A stretch of 64,000 nucleotides of DNA from Phocaeicola faecium (GCF_014837055.1 NZ_JACSPQ010000001.1:733035-797034), one strand, 5' to 3'; positions 1-9,336 are shown, numbered from the stretch's first letter. The notes: generated from the letters alone by a model not told the origin. Numbers and translations: made by a program.

Positions 1-188
1 TTCATCTGACTTTCAGTTATCCGTTCCACCGAGCCGGAAAGGTTTATCAGGCTTCCGCGCGCGTAACCGATGTTCAATATCGAGTCGGGCGGCAATTCTG
101 TCTGCGGATTTTCTTGCGCCGATAAAGACTGGAAACAAAAGGGGAAAGCCCAAAGGCAAATAATCGGAATGTAGCTATTTCTTTTCAT
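1..188 (-). CDS. SusC/RagA-like TonB-dependent receptor, N-terminal fragment
   Basis: Only the first 62 codons are inside the window; the rest lies before base 1. The start at 188 gives a basic, hydrophobic signal peptide (MKRNSYIPIICLWAFPF) ending near LSAQ, so the product is exported. The following SILNIGYARGS...LSGSVERI resembles the start of the plug domain of SusC-type outer-membrane receptors (usual pattern VGYGTQ...LTGAVS). There is no room for the N-terminal carboxypeptidase-regulatory-like domain many SusC proteins carry. Such receptors import glycans or other ligands with a SusD partner; the partner cannot be seen here. The family call rests on about 25 residues and is tentative. 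Confidence 0.5.
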   Translation of the reverse strand, partial: MKRNSYIPIICLWAFPFCFQSLSAQENPQTELPPDSILNIGYARGSLINLSGSVERITESQM

Positions 189-218
189 ACCATCAGATTA
201 TAAGGGAAACACTTTTCA

Positions 219-226
219 CAAAAATA
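219..226 (-). promoter_or_regulatory. candidate -7 element for the SusC-like gene
   Basis: Read on the minus strand this is TATTTTTG, matching the Bacteroidota -7 consensus TAnnTTTG, 30 bases before the start codon at 188. No TTTG lies at the proper -33 distance, so the assignment is moderate. Confidence 0.4.
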
Positions 227-368
227 AATATAAATATTGAATATTCCTAATTCTTTACAAAGATTCTGAAGCTATTCAGAGTTACGCACAGGCTTGTTTT
301 CAAGAGCCTGTTTCAGGCTGAAAAAACACTAACGGCAAAACCGGTTAACCTTCCGAATAGAAACAGGC

Positions 369-413
369 AACGCTTCCGCATGGGATGAGTGACGCTTGCG
401 GTAGCGTTTTTTT
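369..413 (+). terminator. terminator-like hairpin upstream of uvrB
   Basis: AACGCTTCCGCA (369-380) pairs with TGCGGTAGCGTT (397-408) with one mismatch, followed by T407-T413. It lies upstream of the uvrB -7 element and after no visible plus-strand gene, so it may insulate uvrB or be part of a repeat. Confidence 0.45.
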
Positions 414-459
414 GGAATGTTTGCATCTGCGATTTTTATCACCAATTCATTTTTTATCG

Positions 460-467
460 TATCTTTG
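460..467 (+). promoter_or_regulatory. uvrB -7 promoter element
   Basis: TATCTTTG is an exact match to TAnnTTTG, 26 bases before the uvrB start codon. The matching -33 element is weak. Confidence 0.5.
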
Positions 468-493
468 AGGGCTAACTTAACACAAGGACAACT

Positions 494-2515
494 ATGGATT
501 TTGAACTGGTATCTGATTATAAGCCGACGGGCGACCAGCCGGAAGCTATCGCACAACTGACGGAGGGGGTGATGAATCATCTTCCGGCACAAACGCTGCT
601 GGGGGTTACAGGCTCGGGAAAGACTTTCACAATAGCAAACGTCATCAAAAACGTAAATAAGCCGACACTTATTTTAAGCCACAACAAAACGCTTGCCGCG
701 CAGCTGTACGGAGAGTTCAAAAACTTCTTCCCGCATAATGCCGTGGAATATTACGTATCTTATTACGACTATTACCAGCCGGAAGCCTATATACCTTCTA
801 CGGATACTTATATAGAAAAAGACCTTGCCATCAATGATGAAATAGATAAGCTGAGGCTTGCCGCCACATCTGCCTTGCTGTCGGGGCGCAAAGATGTTAT
901 CGTTATTTCATCTGTATCGTGCATTTACGGTATGGGAAATCCTGCGGACTTTTATAATAATGTAATCGAGGTGAAAAAAGGAAAGCGCATCGACCGCAAC
1001 GTGTTCCTCCGCCGGCTGGTGGATAGTCTTTATGTGCGTAACGACATTGAGCTGAACCGTGGGAATTTCCGCGTAAAGGGTGATACGGTAGACATCTTTC
1101 TGGCATATACCGATGACATACTGCGTGTCATGTTTTGGGATGATGAGATAGACAGCATCGAAGAAATAGATCCCGTGTCGGGACATCGTACCGACTCTTT
1201 CGATGAATATAAAATCTATCCGGCTAATCTTTTCATGACAACAAAGGAAAGTACGCTGCGCGCCATTCATCAGATAGAAGACGATTTAACCAAACAGGTG
1301 GCTTATTTCGAGGAAATCGGGAAGCCTTACGAGGCAAAACGGCTGTACGAGCGGGTGACTTACGACATGGAGATGCTCCGCGAGTTAGGACACTGTTCGG
1401 GCATCGAAAACTATTCGCGTTACTTCGACGGACGCGAGGCGGGAACACGGCCTTACTGCTTGTTGGATTTCTTCCCCAAAGACTACCTGATGGTCATTGA
1501 CGAAAGCCATGTCAGTGTGCCTCAAATCCGTGCCATGTACGGCGGAGACCGCGCTCGGAAAACCAATCTGGTAGAATACGGATTCCGGCTGCCGGCTGCG
1601 ATGGATAACCGCCCGCTGACATTTGAAGAGTTTCAAGCAATGACGAACGAAGTCATCTACGTCAGTGCCACCCCCGCCGAATACGAACTGCAGCAAAGTG
1701 AAGGGATAGTTGTAGAGCAGGTTATCCGCCCCACCGGATTGTTAGACCCGATCATCGAAGTGCGTCCGAGTTTGAATCAGATTGACGACCTGATGGAAGA
1801 GATACAACAGCGCATCGAGCAGGAAGAACGTGTGTTGGTTACCACTTTAACCAAGCGCATGGCGGAAGAGCTGACGGAATATCTGCTGAACCACGGGATA
1901 CGCTGTACGTACATCCACAGCGATGTGGAGACGCTGGAGCGTGTAAAGATTATGGACGATTTGAGGCAGGGACTTTACGACGTGTTGATCGGTGTAAACC
2001 TGCTGCGTGAAGGACTGGACTTGCCTGAAGTATCGCTGGTTGCCATCTTGGACGCGGATAAGGAAGGTTTCTTGCGCTCTCACCGCTCGCTGACACAGAC
2101 GGCAGGACGCGCAGCACGAAACGTCAACGGAAAGGTCATCATGTATGCCGACAAGATAACGGACAGTATGCGCCAGACGATTGACGAAACCAATCGCCGG
2201 CGGGAAAAACAGTTGGCTTACAACGAAGCGCATGGCATAACTCCCCGACAAATAAAACGTGCACGGAATAACGTTTTACTTGACATACAGGGAGAAAAGA
2301 CAACCACCTCGCCCAAAGCATACGCCGAAGCACCGCAAGAGATTCAAACGGCTGCCGATCCGATTATCGAATACATGTCGAAAGAGCAACTTCAGCGCAG
2401 CATAAACCGTACGCGGAAATTAATGCAAGAGGCGGCAAAGAAGCTAAACTTCATCGAAGCCGCCCAGTATCGCGACGAATTGTTGAAATTAGAGGATTTG
2501 TTGAAAGAGAAATAA
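494..2515 (+). CDS. uvrB: UvrABC excinuclease subunit B
   Basis: UvrB receives damaged DNA from UvrA, verifies the lesion and recruits UvrC for dual incision in nucleotide excision repair (cytosolic). The 673-residue length is normal. Walker A GVTGSGKT is at residues 37-44. The aromatic beta-hairpin that inserts into DNA (YYDYYQPEAY) is at 90-99. The DESH helicase motif II lies near residue 335, and the C-terminal QAGRAAR-type motif VI and a final UVR domain that contacts UvrC are visible. The ATG lies 26 bases after a TATCTTTG element. It is monocistronic: the next gene is convergent and ends two bases away. Nothing in the protein looks altered. Confidence 0.97.
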   Translation: MDFELVSDYKPTGDQPEAIAQLTEGVMNHLPAQTLLGVTGSGKTFTIANVIKNVNKPTLILSHNKTLAAQLYGEFKNFFPHNAVEYYVSYYDYYQPEAYIPSTDTYIEKDLAINDEIDKLRLAATSALLSGRKDVIVISSVSCIYGMGNPADFYNNVIEVKKGKRIDRNVFLRRLVDSLYVRNDIELNRGNFRVKGDTVDIFLAYTDDILRVMFWDDEIDSIEEIDPVSGHRTDSFDEYKIYPANLFMTTKESTLRAIHQIEDDLTKQVAYFEEIGKPYEAKRLYERVTYDMEMLRELGHCSGIENYSRYFDGREAGTRPYCLLDFFPKDYLMVIDESHVSVPQIRAMYGGDRARKTNLVEYGFRLPAAMDNRPLTFEEFQAMTNEVIYVSATPAEYELQQSEGIVVEQVIRPTGLLDPIIEVRPSLNQIDDLMEEIQQRIEQEERVLVTTLTKRMAEELTEYLLNHGIRCTYIHSDVETLERVKIMDDLRQGLYDVLIGVNLLREGLDLPEVSLVAILDADKEGFLRSHRSLTQTAGRAARNVNGKVIMYADKITDSMRQTIDETNRRREKQLAYNEAHGITPRQIKRARNNVLLDIQGEKTTTSPKAYAEAPQEIQTAADPIIEYMSKEQLQRSINRTRKLMQEAAKKLNFIEAAQYRDELLKLEDLLKEK

Positions 2516-2516
2516 A

Positions 2517-4022
2517 TTATCTCTTTCTCCAAAATCCGGGCGTAAACATCAGCAATATGCCGAACAGTTCCAAACGGCCGAGCAACATCAGGAACGAATG
2601 TATCCACTTGGCTGCGTCCGGCATACTGCTCCATGAGTAGGCAGGTCCGTATGCTCCTAAAGCCAAACCGGCATTGCCCAAACTGGATACTACCGTACTA
2701 AAAGCCTCTGTCACTCCCAGACCTAAAAACATCAGCACGATCCAACTGACAAAAAAGCAAATCAAATAGAACACTACAAACGTGGTTACCGTGGAAATCG
2801 TGGAACGAGAAACGGTCTGATTGTTTACTTTTACAGGCAGTACGGCACGCGGGTGCATCAGTCGCTGAAATTCATTCTTTATATTACGCATCACGATAAG
2901 CAACCGCATGTTTTTGATACCTCCGGCGGTAGAGCCGGTACATCCTCCCGCAAACATGGCATAAATCAACAGCATCCATGTAAACGGCTGCCAATTAGCA
3001 TAATCATCCGTAGAGAAACCGCAGGATGTATGCAAGGTGGCAACTTGGAACAATGCCTTACGGAAAGCCTCTTCTACCCCGTAATGATTATGCACCACGA
3101 GCGATGCGGTGATAATCAGCGTAACGATTAGAATAGAACTGATAAACCATTTTACTTCGTCGTCGCGGAACAACTGTTTGCAACGACCTTTCAGACACAT
3201 GAAATAGAGTGAAAAGTTCATGGCAGACAGAATCATGAAAATAGCAATCACATACTCGATAAAAGGTGAATGCCAATGAGCCACACTGTCTTGTTTGGTA
3301 GAGAAACCTCCTGTACCCGTAGTACCGAAAGCATGACAAACTGCGTCAAACCAGTCCATACCGCCCAACATCAGCAGTCCGGTTACCACGATGGTCAGAA
3401 TCAGATAAACCGTCCACAACATTTTCGCCATCACACTAATCTTCGGATGTATCTTGTCATGCGTCACACCGGTCGCTTCGGCAGAGAACAGCACTTGGTT
3501 TCCCACTCCAAAAATCGGCAATACGGCAATCGTAAAGAACACGATTCCCAAACCTCCTACCCAATGTGTGAAGCTGCGCCAAAACAACATCCCATGAGAC
3601 AACTCCTCAATGTTGTCGAGAATCGTTGCCCCGGTGGTAGTGAACCCCGACATGGTTTCAAAAAAGGCATCTGCTACCGAAGGGATGGCGCCACTCATAT
3701 AAAACGGCATCATGCCGAACACGGTGAACAGCAGCCATGTGAATGCCACCACGCAATAGCCGTCGCGCCGTGTAACCACGTTGTTGGCTCCCCGTCCCAA
3801 AAAGAACATGATTCCGCCTACCACTACATTGATTACGGCGGCATAAATGAAATAAATATAATCCGCTTCCCGATAGAGCAACGACACCCCCATGCAAACA
3901 AGGAACAACGCTGCTTCAATAAAGAGCAAAATACCTAAAATACGCAAAATAATTTTACGGTTAATAAAACTATTTCTACGGCTACTGCCTGCCGGCATTT
4001 CGCTTAGAATAAACTCTTCCAT
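2517..4022 (-). CDS. trkH: TrkH/KtrB-family potassium uptake channel subunit
   Basis: Inner-membrane K+ translocating subunit of Trk/Ktr systems, normally gated by a cytosolic TrkA/KtrA RCK protein, which is not encoded nearby. The 501-residue protein is strongly hydrophobic with about ten membrane spans. It has the four pore loops typical of the superfamily: TTTGAT, TTGTGGFS, TSCGFS and SLGNAGLALG, plus GGCTGSTAGGIK. The frame extends upstream to a TTG at 4046, but the ATG at 4022 (MEEFILSEMP) is preferred. It lies 44 bases downstream of the ModF-like ATPase gene and probably shares its transcript. The 3' ends of trkH and uvrB are convergent, separated by one base. Confidence 0.93.
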   Translation of the reverse strand: MEEFILSEMPAGSSRRNSFINRKIILRILGILLFIEAALFLVCMGVSLLYREADYIYFIYAAVINVVVGGIMFFLGRGANNVVTRRDGYCVVAFTWLLFTVFGMMPFYMSGAIPSVADAFFETMSGFTTTGATILDNIEELSHGMLFWRSFTHWVGGLGIVFFTIAVLPIFGVGNQVLFSAEATGVTHDKIHPKISVMAKMLWTVYLILTIVVTGLLMLGGMDWFDAVCHAFGTTGTGGFSTKQDSVAHWHSPFIEYVIAIFMILSAMNFSLYFMCLKGRCKQLFRDDEVKWFISSILIVTLIITASLVVHNHYGVEEAFRKALFQVATLHTSCGFSTDDYANWQPFTWMLLIYAMFAGGCTGSTAGGIKNMRLLIVMRNIKNEFQRLMHPRAVLPVKVNNQTVSRSTISTVTTFVVFYLICFFVSWIVLMFLGLGVTEAFSTVVSSLGNAGLALGAYGPAYSWSSMPDAAKWIHSFLMLLGRLELFGILLMFTPGFWRKR

Positions 4023-4066
4023 TCTATTAGCATTAAAATGTTTCAATTCAATTCAAAAAAGTAGCT

Positions 4067-5515
4067 TCAATTCCGCTTCAAGAACAATGAATGCGTAATC
4101 GTATCCGGTAACTCTTCCTGATAATGAGTCACCATAATCAGCGTTTTGTCTTTTCGCGCACAAAAAGCCTCTATGATATCTTTTACCATCCGGCGGTTAT
4201 ACATATCCAATCCGTGTAGCGGTTCATCCAAAATCAGCAGTTCGGGGTCTTTCACAAAAGCTCGTGCCAGCAACACCATGCGCTGTTCACCGCTCGAAAG
4301 TTGCAAGAAACTCCGGTCTTTCAAGTCTGCAATGCCGAAAATTTCCATCCACCATTCGCAAACAGCCCGGTCTTTTTCCTGCATTTTTTTATAAAGTCCG
4401 ATGGAGTCATGAAGTCCGCTTGCCACGATGTCTATCGCCGGAAGGTTTTTCAGATACGCCCGATGCATCTCCGGGCTTACGTATCCGATGTGTTTTTTGA
4501 TTTCCCAAATGCTTTCTCCGCTACCGCGCTTTCGTCCGAACAGGGCTATATCGCACGCATAACTCTGCGGATTGTCGGCACAGACCAAACTTAACAAGGT
4601 CGATTTTCCGGAGCCGTTCTCACCGCTAAGCGCCCACTTCTCACCACATTTCACCGTCCAGTCCAAATCTTTCAGGATGGTACGTTCACCGTAGCGGATG
4701 CTTACCTTATGCAAGTCGACCACATGCTCGTTATGATATAAATTTTCAGCATAAGGAAGATTCAGGATGCGGCTGCGCTTTTCTTCCGACAAGACATGCG
4801 AGGGAATGGATTCCCGATGCGCAAGGTATTCCTGCAAAGTGATTTTCTTGCCGCAAACACGTCCGGTTACGGGGATAACGTGAGTGATAAACGAAGGTAT
4901 ATCGTCTGTTTTCGACAAGACAAGGATAACCTGCAAATCGGTAACCTCAATCAGCCTCTTCAGCAGGGAGTGAAGCAAATCGCGCGTCTTGGCATCCAAA
5001 CCTATAAACGGATTATCCATTATCAGTACACGCGGATTGCTGAGCAATGTCTTCGTCAGTTGGAATTTGCGAAGCTCACCGCTCGACAAGAGGATGATGT
5101 GCTTATCAAGCATTGCTTCAATACCAAACAAATCATAAAGTGCATTGCGCAAAGCCTCGTTGGTACATGGCGGAAGCAAGTCGCGGACAATCGGCGTGTC
5201 GTCAAGGTCGTGAGCATTCCAACGCTGCTGGTAATAGTAACCGCCGTCGGCATCTCCGTACGAATCGCGGAAAGCGATATACTTGATATTGTCCGACACA
5301 AGCGAAGACTCCGAAGGCGAAAAATCATATTTCACTTCGTTCATCAACAGCGGATAACGTCCGGTCAGTGTGTCTATCAGCAGGCTCTTTCCCGCACCGT
5401 TCGCACCTACCACCGCTATATGTTCTCCTTTAGCTATCTGTAAGTTTATCGGTTCTTTCAGTCTGTAAAGCGGATGGCGCGTAACGCCATCCTCAACAGC
5501 TATGATGTTTTGCAT
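4067..5515 (-). CDS. ModF/PhrA-like tandem ABC ATPase
   Basis: Cytosolic protein with two ABC ATPase domains in one 482-residue chain and no membrane domain. Walker A motifs are GANGAGKS at residues 37-44 and GENGSGKST near 298-306; each half has an LSSGE signature and a Walker B (LLILDEP in the second, IMDNP in the first, so the first catalytic Glu is replaced by Asn). This arrangement matches E. coli ModF, whose role is unclear. The start chosen is MQNIIAVEDG at 5515, because a longer frame would overlap the pullulanase gene ending at 5533. No permease or binding-protein gene is adjacent, so a soluble regulatory or repair role is as likely as transport. Confidence 0.85.
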   Translation of the reverse strand: MQNIIAVEDGVTRHPLYRLKEPINLQIAKGEHIAVVGANGAGKSLLIDTLTGRYPLLMNEVKYDFSPSESSLVSDNIKYIAFRDSYGDADGGYYYQQRWNAHDLDDTPIVRDLLPPCTNEALRNALYDLFGIEAMLDKHIILLSSGELRKFQLTKTLLSNPRVLIMDNPFIGLDAKTRDLLHSLLKRLIEVTDLQVILVLSKTDDIPSFITHVIPVTGRVCGKKITLQEYLAHRESIPSHVLSEEKRSRILNLPYAENLYHNEHVVDLHKVSIRYGERTILKDLDWTVKCGEKWALSGENGSGKSTLLSLVCADNPQSYACDIALFGRKRGSGESIWEIKKHIGYVSPEMHRAYLKNLPAIDIVASGLHDSIGLYKKMQEKDRAVCEWWMEIFGIADLKDRSFLQLSSGEQRMVLLARAFVKDPELLILDEPLHGLDMYNRRMVKDIIEAFCARKDKTLIMVTHYQEELPDTITHSLFLKRN

Positions 5516-5532
5516 CTTATATATGAATTTTA

Positions 5533-7530
5533 TTATTGATGAACTATCAGCGCTGAGCGTGGTGCCACCTGAAGCTGGTTGCCCACTATCATACCCAGTC
5601 CGGTAATCAGGTCCACTTTCCCGTCGCGGCAAGCCACCCAGTACTTACCTGCCGGAACGCTTATCTTGACAGGCTCGGTACGTGCATTAAGTACCACCGT
5701 TGTATTTATCCATGAGTCGTTACACGGACTTCCTTTCAGGCGGAAAGCCACAACGTTACTTGCCGGAGTTTCCAGAAACTCCAGATGCTCGCGTATCAGG
5801 TCGGCATCTCCCATACGGAAGGCAGGATGTGCTTTCCGCAGGGCTATCAACCCTTTTACGTAATCGAACACGCCACGGTGGGAGGTCTTGTTATGCCAGT
5901 CGATTGCGTTTATCTCATCCGGACTGTTGTATGAGTTGCCTACCCCCTGCTTGTCGCGCATCACTTCGTCGCCGGCAAAGATAAAAGGAACACCCTGAGA
6001 GGTAAGCACGGCGGTTTCCGCCAGCTTCAGAAGCGCTTCCAATTCTTGTACCGAAGCTCCGGGAAGCGTTGTTTTCAGTCGGTCGGTGATACACAAATCG
6101 TCGTGGCAGCTTACGTAGCTGATAAACTGGCTGGGAGCCAATGCCCACGACACAAGTGCATGGCCTAACGTGTCGTTGGTTACCTGTGCATGGCGTATGC
6201 CACCTGCCAAGCCGAACTTGATTCCGTTAGCGTGACCCAAACGGCCGATAACGAAAGCCCCTTTCGAATCGTCGCCCCATGCACCGCGCAAAGAGTCGCG
6301 AAATTCATCGCTGAAAGCGGCAATACCCGGCATTTTATAAGTATTTGCCTTCATCGCCAACCGGTCGTCAGGAAGCTGAGGCGCGCTCGCAGCCCACCCC
6401 TCGCCATACATATAAATAGTAGGATCGATGTCATTCAATGCTTTCCGGATGGCATTCATTGTCTCAATGTCATGGATTCCCATCAAGTCAAACCGGAAAC
6501 CGTCAACATGGTATTCTTTCGCCCAATAAGTTACCGATTCTACCATATATTTCCTCACCATCGCCCGTTCGCTTGCCGTTTCATTCCCGCAGCCCGAAGC
6601 ATTGGCAAACTTTCCGTCTTTGTCCTGCCGGTAAAAATATCCCGGAACGGTACGCTCAAAGTTGCCGCCTTCCGTGGTTGCGGTATGGTTATATACCACG
6701 TCCATTATCACACGGATACCGGCACGATGCAACGCCATCACCATTTGTTTGAACTCACGGATGCGGACATCGGGACGATACGGGTCGGTAGCATACGAAC
6801 CTTCGGGAACGTTGTAATTCTTCGGGTCGTATCCCCAGTTATACTGCGGAACGTCGGGCTTGGTCTCGTCTACCGAAGAAAAGTCGAACGAGGGGAGCAA
6901 GTGTACATGCGTTACTCCCAATTCCTTCAAATGGTCGATACCTGTCTTTTCGCCGAGGTACGTGTGAGTACCTTCTTCGGTCAGGGCAAGAAATTTTCCA
7001 CGGTTGCGAATCCCCGCCACGGTGTCGATAGAGAAATCGCGGTGGTGCATTTCATAAATAACAATGTCGGAAAAGCTTTTCAGGGGAGGACGCACGTCAT
7101 TCTCCCAGCCTTCGGGATTGGTGGAAGCAAGGTCGATAACCGCCGCCCGGTCACCGTTCACTCCTACCGCCTTAGCCATCACGCCCGGCGTGTCTCCCTG
7201 CCACACATCGTTTATTTTAGCATTGAATGTATAGAACTTTCCTTTCAAGTCGCCTTCAACGCTAATGTTCCACATACCCGATTCGCCCACTTCCATCGGA
7301 ATCATGCGAACCGCCGAGCCGCCTTGTCCTTCATCGTACAACAAGACACGGACTTCCTGTGCCGTAGGCGCCCACAGTGCAAACCGAGTAGCCGCAGGCG
7401 AATAAACCATTTCTTCCCATTTACCTTCATAAACCGGATATTCGTCGTAGCTCCGGTATTCTTTCGGCTGATAAGAGCTACATCCCGCCGTTACAAGCAT
7501 AGACATAGCAAGAAAACTTTTCAGGTTCAT
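5533..7530 (-). CDS. pulA: type I pullulanase lipoprotein (GH13)
   Basis: Debranching enzyme that hydrolyses alpha-1,6 links of pullulan, amylopectin or glycogen. The 665-residue protein starts with a lipoprotein signal (lipobox LVTAGC, Cys17), so it is membrane anchored. An N-terminal CBM48-like domain (FALWAPTAQEV) precedes the GH13 barrel. Motifs seen in order: YNWGYDP typical of pullulanases, DVVYNHTA, GFRFDLMG with the nucleophile Asp, YGEGWA with the acid/base Glu, and VSCHDD. A C-terminal beta domain follows. It lies 11 bases downstream of ruvC on the same strand; no Sus-type starch locus is adjacent. Confidence 0.93.
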   Translation of the reverse strand: MNLKSFLAMSMLVTAGCSSYQPKEYRSYDEYPVYEGKWEEMVYSPAATRFALWAPTAQEVRVLLYDEGQGGSAVRMIPMEVGESGMWNISVEGDLKGKFYTFNAKINDVWQGDTPGVMAKAVGVNGDRAAVIDLASTNPEGWENDVRPPLKSFSDIVIYEMHHRDFSIDTVAGIRNRGKFLALTEEGTHTYLGEKTGIDHLKELGVTHVHLLPSFDFSSVDETKPDVPQYNWGYDPKNYNVPEGSYATDPYRPDVRIREFKQMVMALHRAGIRVIMDVVYNHTATTEGGNFERTVPGYFYRQDKDGKFANASGCGNETASERAMVRKYMVESVTYWAKEYHVDGFRFDLMGIHDIETMNAIRKALNDIDPTIYMYGEGWAASAPQLPDDRLAMKANTYKMPGIAAFSDEFRDSLRGAWGDDSKGAFVIGRLGHANGIKFGLAGGIRHAQVTNDTLGHALVSWALAPSQFISYVSCHDDLCITDRLKTTLPGASVQELEALLKLAETAVLTSQGVPFIFAGDEVMRDKQGVGNSYNSPDEINAIDWHNKTSHRGVFDYVKGLIALRKAHPAFRMGDADLIREHLEFLETPASNVVAFRLKGSPCNDSWINTTVVLNARTEPVKISVPAGKYWVACRDGKVDLITGLGMIVGNQLQVAPRSALIVHQ

Positions 7531-7541
7531 ACTTAGTTACT

Positions 7542-8108
7542 TTATCTTACTTTATCAGGATTTTTCGCTATATAATCTTTCCACCCCGAGTAGGCTTTGG
7601 GCATTTCCGGACGCCCCATTTGCAAATAATGGCAATAGGCTGCACCCAGCGCATCCGTAGCATCCATGAAAGGCCCCATCTCCGACTGCGGAATGTGAAG
7701 CATACGTTTCAGCATGTCGGCTACCTGTTCCTTGCTTGCCTGCCCGTTTCCAGTAATTGCCATTTTTATCTTCAGCGGGGCATATTCGGTTACGGGTATG
7801 TCACGGCGGAGGGCTGCCACGATAGCCACGCCTTGCGCCCGCCCCAATTTCAACATCGACTGTACGTTTTTACCGAAAAAAGGGGCTTCGATGGCAAGTT
7901 CGTCGGGCAGGTACGACGCTATTACTCCCTGTACGCGCTCATAAATATGCTTCAGTTTCAGGTACGGGTCGGCACACTTGCGGAGGTCTATTACGCCCAG
8001 TGTCATCACTTCGGGTTTCGTACCCGTTATTTTCAAGACACCGTACCCCATGATATTCGTGCCGGGGTCGATACCCAATATGATTTTCTCTTTTACCGGA
8101 CGTATCAC
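7542..8108 (-). CDS. ruvC: Holliday junction resolvase RuvC
   Basis: Endonuclease that resolves four-way junctions after RuvAB branch migration. The 188-residue protein has the first catalytic Asp in ILGIDPGTN (Asp14), the Glu in [11 protein letters not shown] and the C-terminal acidic pair in [13 protein letters not shown]. The start is a GTG at 8108 overlapping the stop of the upstream DUF4286 gene as GTGA, a pattern of translational coupling. Length and motifs are normal. Confidence 0.96.
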   Translation of the reverse strand: MIRPVKEKIILGIDPGTNIMGYGVLKITGTKPEVMTLGVIDLRKCADPYLKLKHIYERVQGVIASYLPDELAIEAPFFGKNVQSMLKLGRAQGVAIVAALRRDIPVTEYAPLKIKMAITGNGQASKEQVADMLKRMLHIPQSEMGPFMDATDALGAAYCHYLQMGRPEMPKAYSGWKDYIAKNPDKVR

Positions 8109-8410
8109 CTGATAACCTCCATCAAAGTGGGAAAACCAACCACCTTGCCTTTAAAAATTTTCATCATTTCTTCGTTCAGCTTCGCTCCGCAAGCCGTGTG
8201 CCAGCGGTGAAGGGCAGCGCTGTCTTCCACCTCCCACTGCAAGGAGAAACATTCGCTGTCTTGTTCCTTATGGCTCAAGATACGCAAGATACGCGGATTT
8301 TTCAACTCTCCCGACTTCTCTGCTTCAGGAATATAACATTCATTCAGCCAGATTACGAAGTTACGGGCATCATCTAACTCTACATGAAACGTAGTATTAT
8401 ACACCAACAT
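8105..8410 (-). CDS. DUF4286 family protein
   Basis: Small 101-residue cytosolic protein beginning [14 protein letters not shown], with alternating beta strands and helices like a ferredoxin/dimeric alpha-beta barrel fold (the DUF4286 family found beside ruvC in Bacteroidota). Function is not known. It overlaps ruvC by four bases and is the first gene of the ruvC-pulA run, after a 252-base spacer. No catalytic motif is evident. Confidence 0.8.
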   Translation of the reverse strand: MLVYNTTFHVELDDARNFVIWLNECYIPEAEKSGELKNPRILRILSHKEQDSECFSLQWEVEDSAALHRWHTACGAKLNEEMMKIFKGKVVGFPTLMEVIR

Positions 8411-8538
8411 AAAACTGTTTTTTTAATGATATGTTACTAAACCGGTTAAGACTTTCTTTTTACACGAAAAAGCTCTAACGTCATATTCCCAAAAACACTA
8501 CGGTTAGCATTTTTATTTCTTGCCGACAGCCCCATTCT

Positions 8539-8574
8539 TTCTATTCGGAAGACTTACCCGTCTTTCGAATAGAA
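8539..8574. repeat. 15-bp imperfect inverted repeat between gph-like gene and DUF4286 gene
   Basis: TTCTATTCGGAAGAC (8539-8553) and GTCTTTCGAATAGAA (8560-8574) pair with one wobble around a six-base loop. The plus strand continues with TTTT, but flanking genes run on the minus strand, so it is not a simple terminator for them. TTCCGAATAGAA in this stem also occurs near 351-362, suggesting a dispersed repeat. Confidence 0.55.
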
Positions 8575-8662
8575 TTTTCAGCCTCGGAGAAAGCCTGAAC
8601 AAGTTCATTGCAAACTTACGTATTTTCTGCGGAATAAACGAAAAATTTCATCACGGGTTTGC

Positions 8663-9319
8663 TTATTCCGGAAATAGAAACCGCAGAATGTCTTGGCTGT
8701 GGTCTGCAATGAAATCGGGCGAATATGCTTCCAGCTCCGCGCGCGGACGGAATCCCCAGCTCACGCCCACCGTGGTAACACCTGCGTTTTTCCCGGTTTC
8801 CATATCTACGCAAGAGTCGCCCACGTAAACCGTATCCGGCTTCCCTACTCCGGCTTTTTCCATAATCTCGAACACCACATGCGGGTCGGGCTTGGCGGGA
8901 ATCCCTTCGCGCTGACCGTAGATTCCCACGAAATCAATCTCCGGAAAGAATTGCAGAATGAGCTTGCGGGTGGCATCCTGATACTTGTTCGATGCCACTG
9001 CCACTTGGATTCCGCGCTCCTGCAAAGCTGACAGCACTTCCGTGATTCCCGGATAGGGACGGCTTAAATCGGCGTTATGTTCGTTATAATAAGGGATAAA
9101 CTCGGAACGGATTTTCAGAACGTTGTCTTGCGTACGGGCATTTGCCGGCAGAGCACGCTCGAAGAGCTTGTTGATACCGTTTCCCACAAAAAATCGGTAG
9201 GCATCGGTTTCGTGTGTCGGATAACCGAAATGTGCCAGTGCGTGATTCGTTGCCGCTGCCAAGTCGGCTATCGTATTGAGCAGCGTTCCGTCTAAATCGA
9301 ATATTACAAGTTTCTTCAT
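8663..9319 (-). CDS. gph: HAD-family phosphatase, phosphoglycolate phosphatase-like
   Basis: Cytosolic HAD phosphatase of 218 residues. Motif I is FDLDGTLLNT at the N-terminus, motif II VAVASNK, motif III/IV lysine in PAKPDPHV and VYVGDSCVDMETGKNAG. The cap is of the alpha-helical C1 type, as in Gph and beta-phosphoglucomutase. The likely substrate is 2-phosphoglycolate or another small phosphate ester; specificity cannot be read from sequence. The start at MKKLVIFDLDG (9319) is chosen because the longer frame has no family support and overlaps the preceding gene, which ends at 9337. Confidence 0.85.
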   Translation of the reverse strand: MKKLVIFDLDGTLLNTIADLAAATNHALAHFGYPTHETDAYRFFVGNGINKLFERALPANARTQDNVLKIRSEFIPYYNEHNADLSRPYPGITEVLSALQERGIQVAVASNKYQDATRKLILQFFPEIDFVGIYGQREGIPAKPDPHVVFEIMEKAGVGKPDTVYVGDSCVDMETGKNAGVTTVGVSWGFRPRAELEAYSPDFIADHSQDILRFLFPE

Positions 9320-9336
9320 TGAGTGATGTTTTTTTG

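Larger units (their letters stand above)
189..493. other. intergenic region with competing hairpins and an orphan terminator-like stem
   Basis: About 305 bases between the divergent SusC-like gene and uvrB. Segments 288-294 (ACAGGCT), 305-311 (AGCCTGT) and 314-319 (CAGGCT) can pair in two mutually exclusive ways. At 369-380 and 397-408 a 12-bp stem with one mismatch is followed by seven T on the plus strand, like an intrinsic terminator. No plus-strand gene precedes it. Related motifs recur at 51884-51980, so this may be a dispersed intergenic repeat rather than a gene-specific element. Confidence 0.5.

Noticed and set aside
329..592. 87-codon minus frame across the uvrB promoter
   Set aside because: It covers the promoter and hairpins and enters uvrB antisense; no coding signature.
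6190..7536. 448-codon plus-strand frame antisense to pullulanase
   Set aside because: The opposite strand carries complete GH13 motifs; the frame's protein is low in structure and unlike any family.
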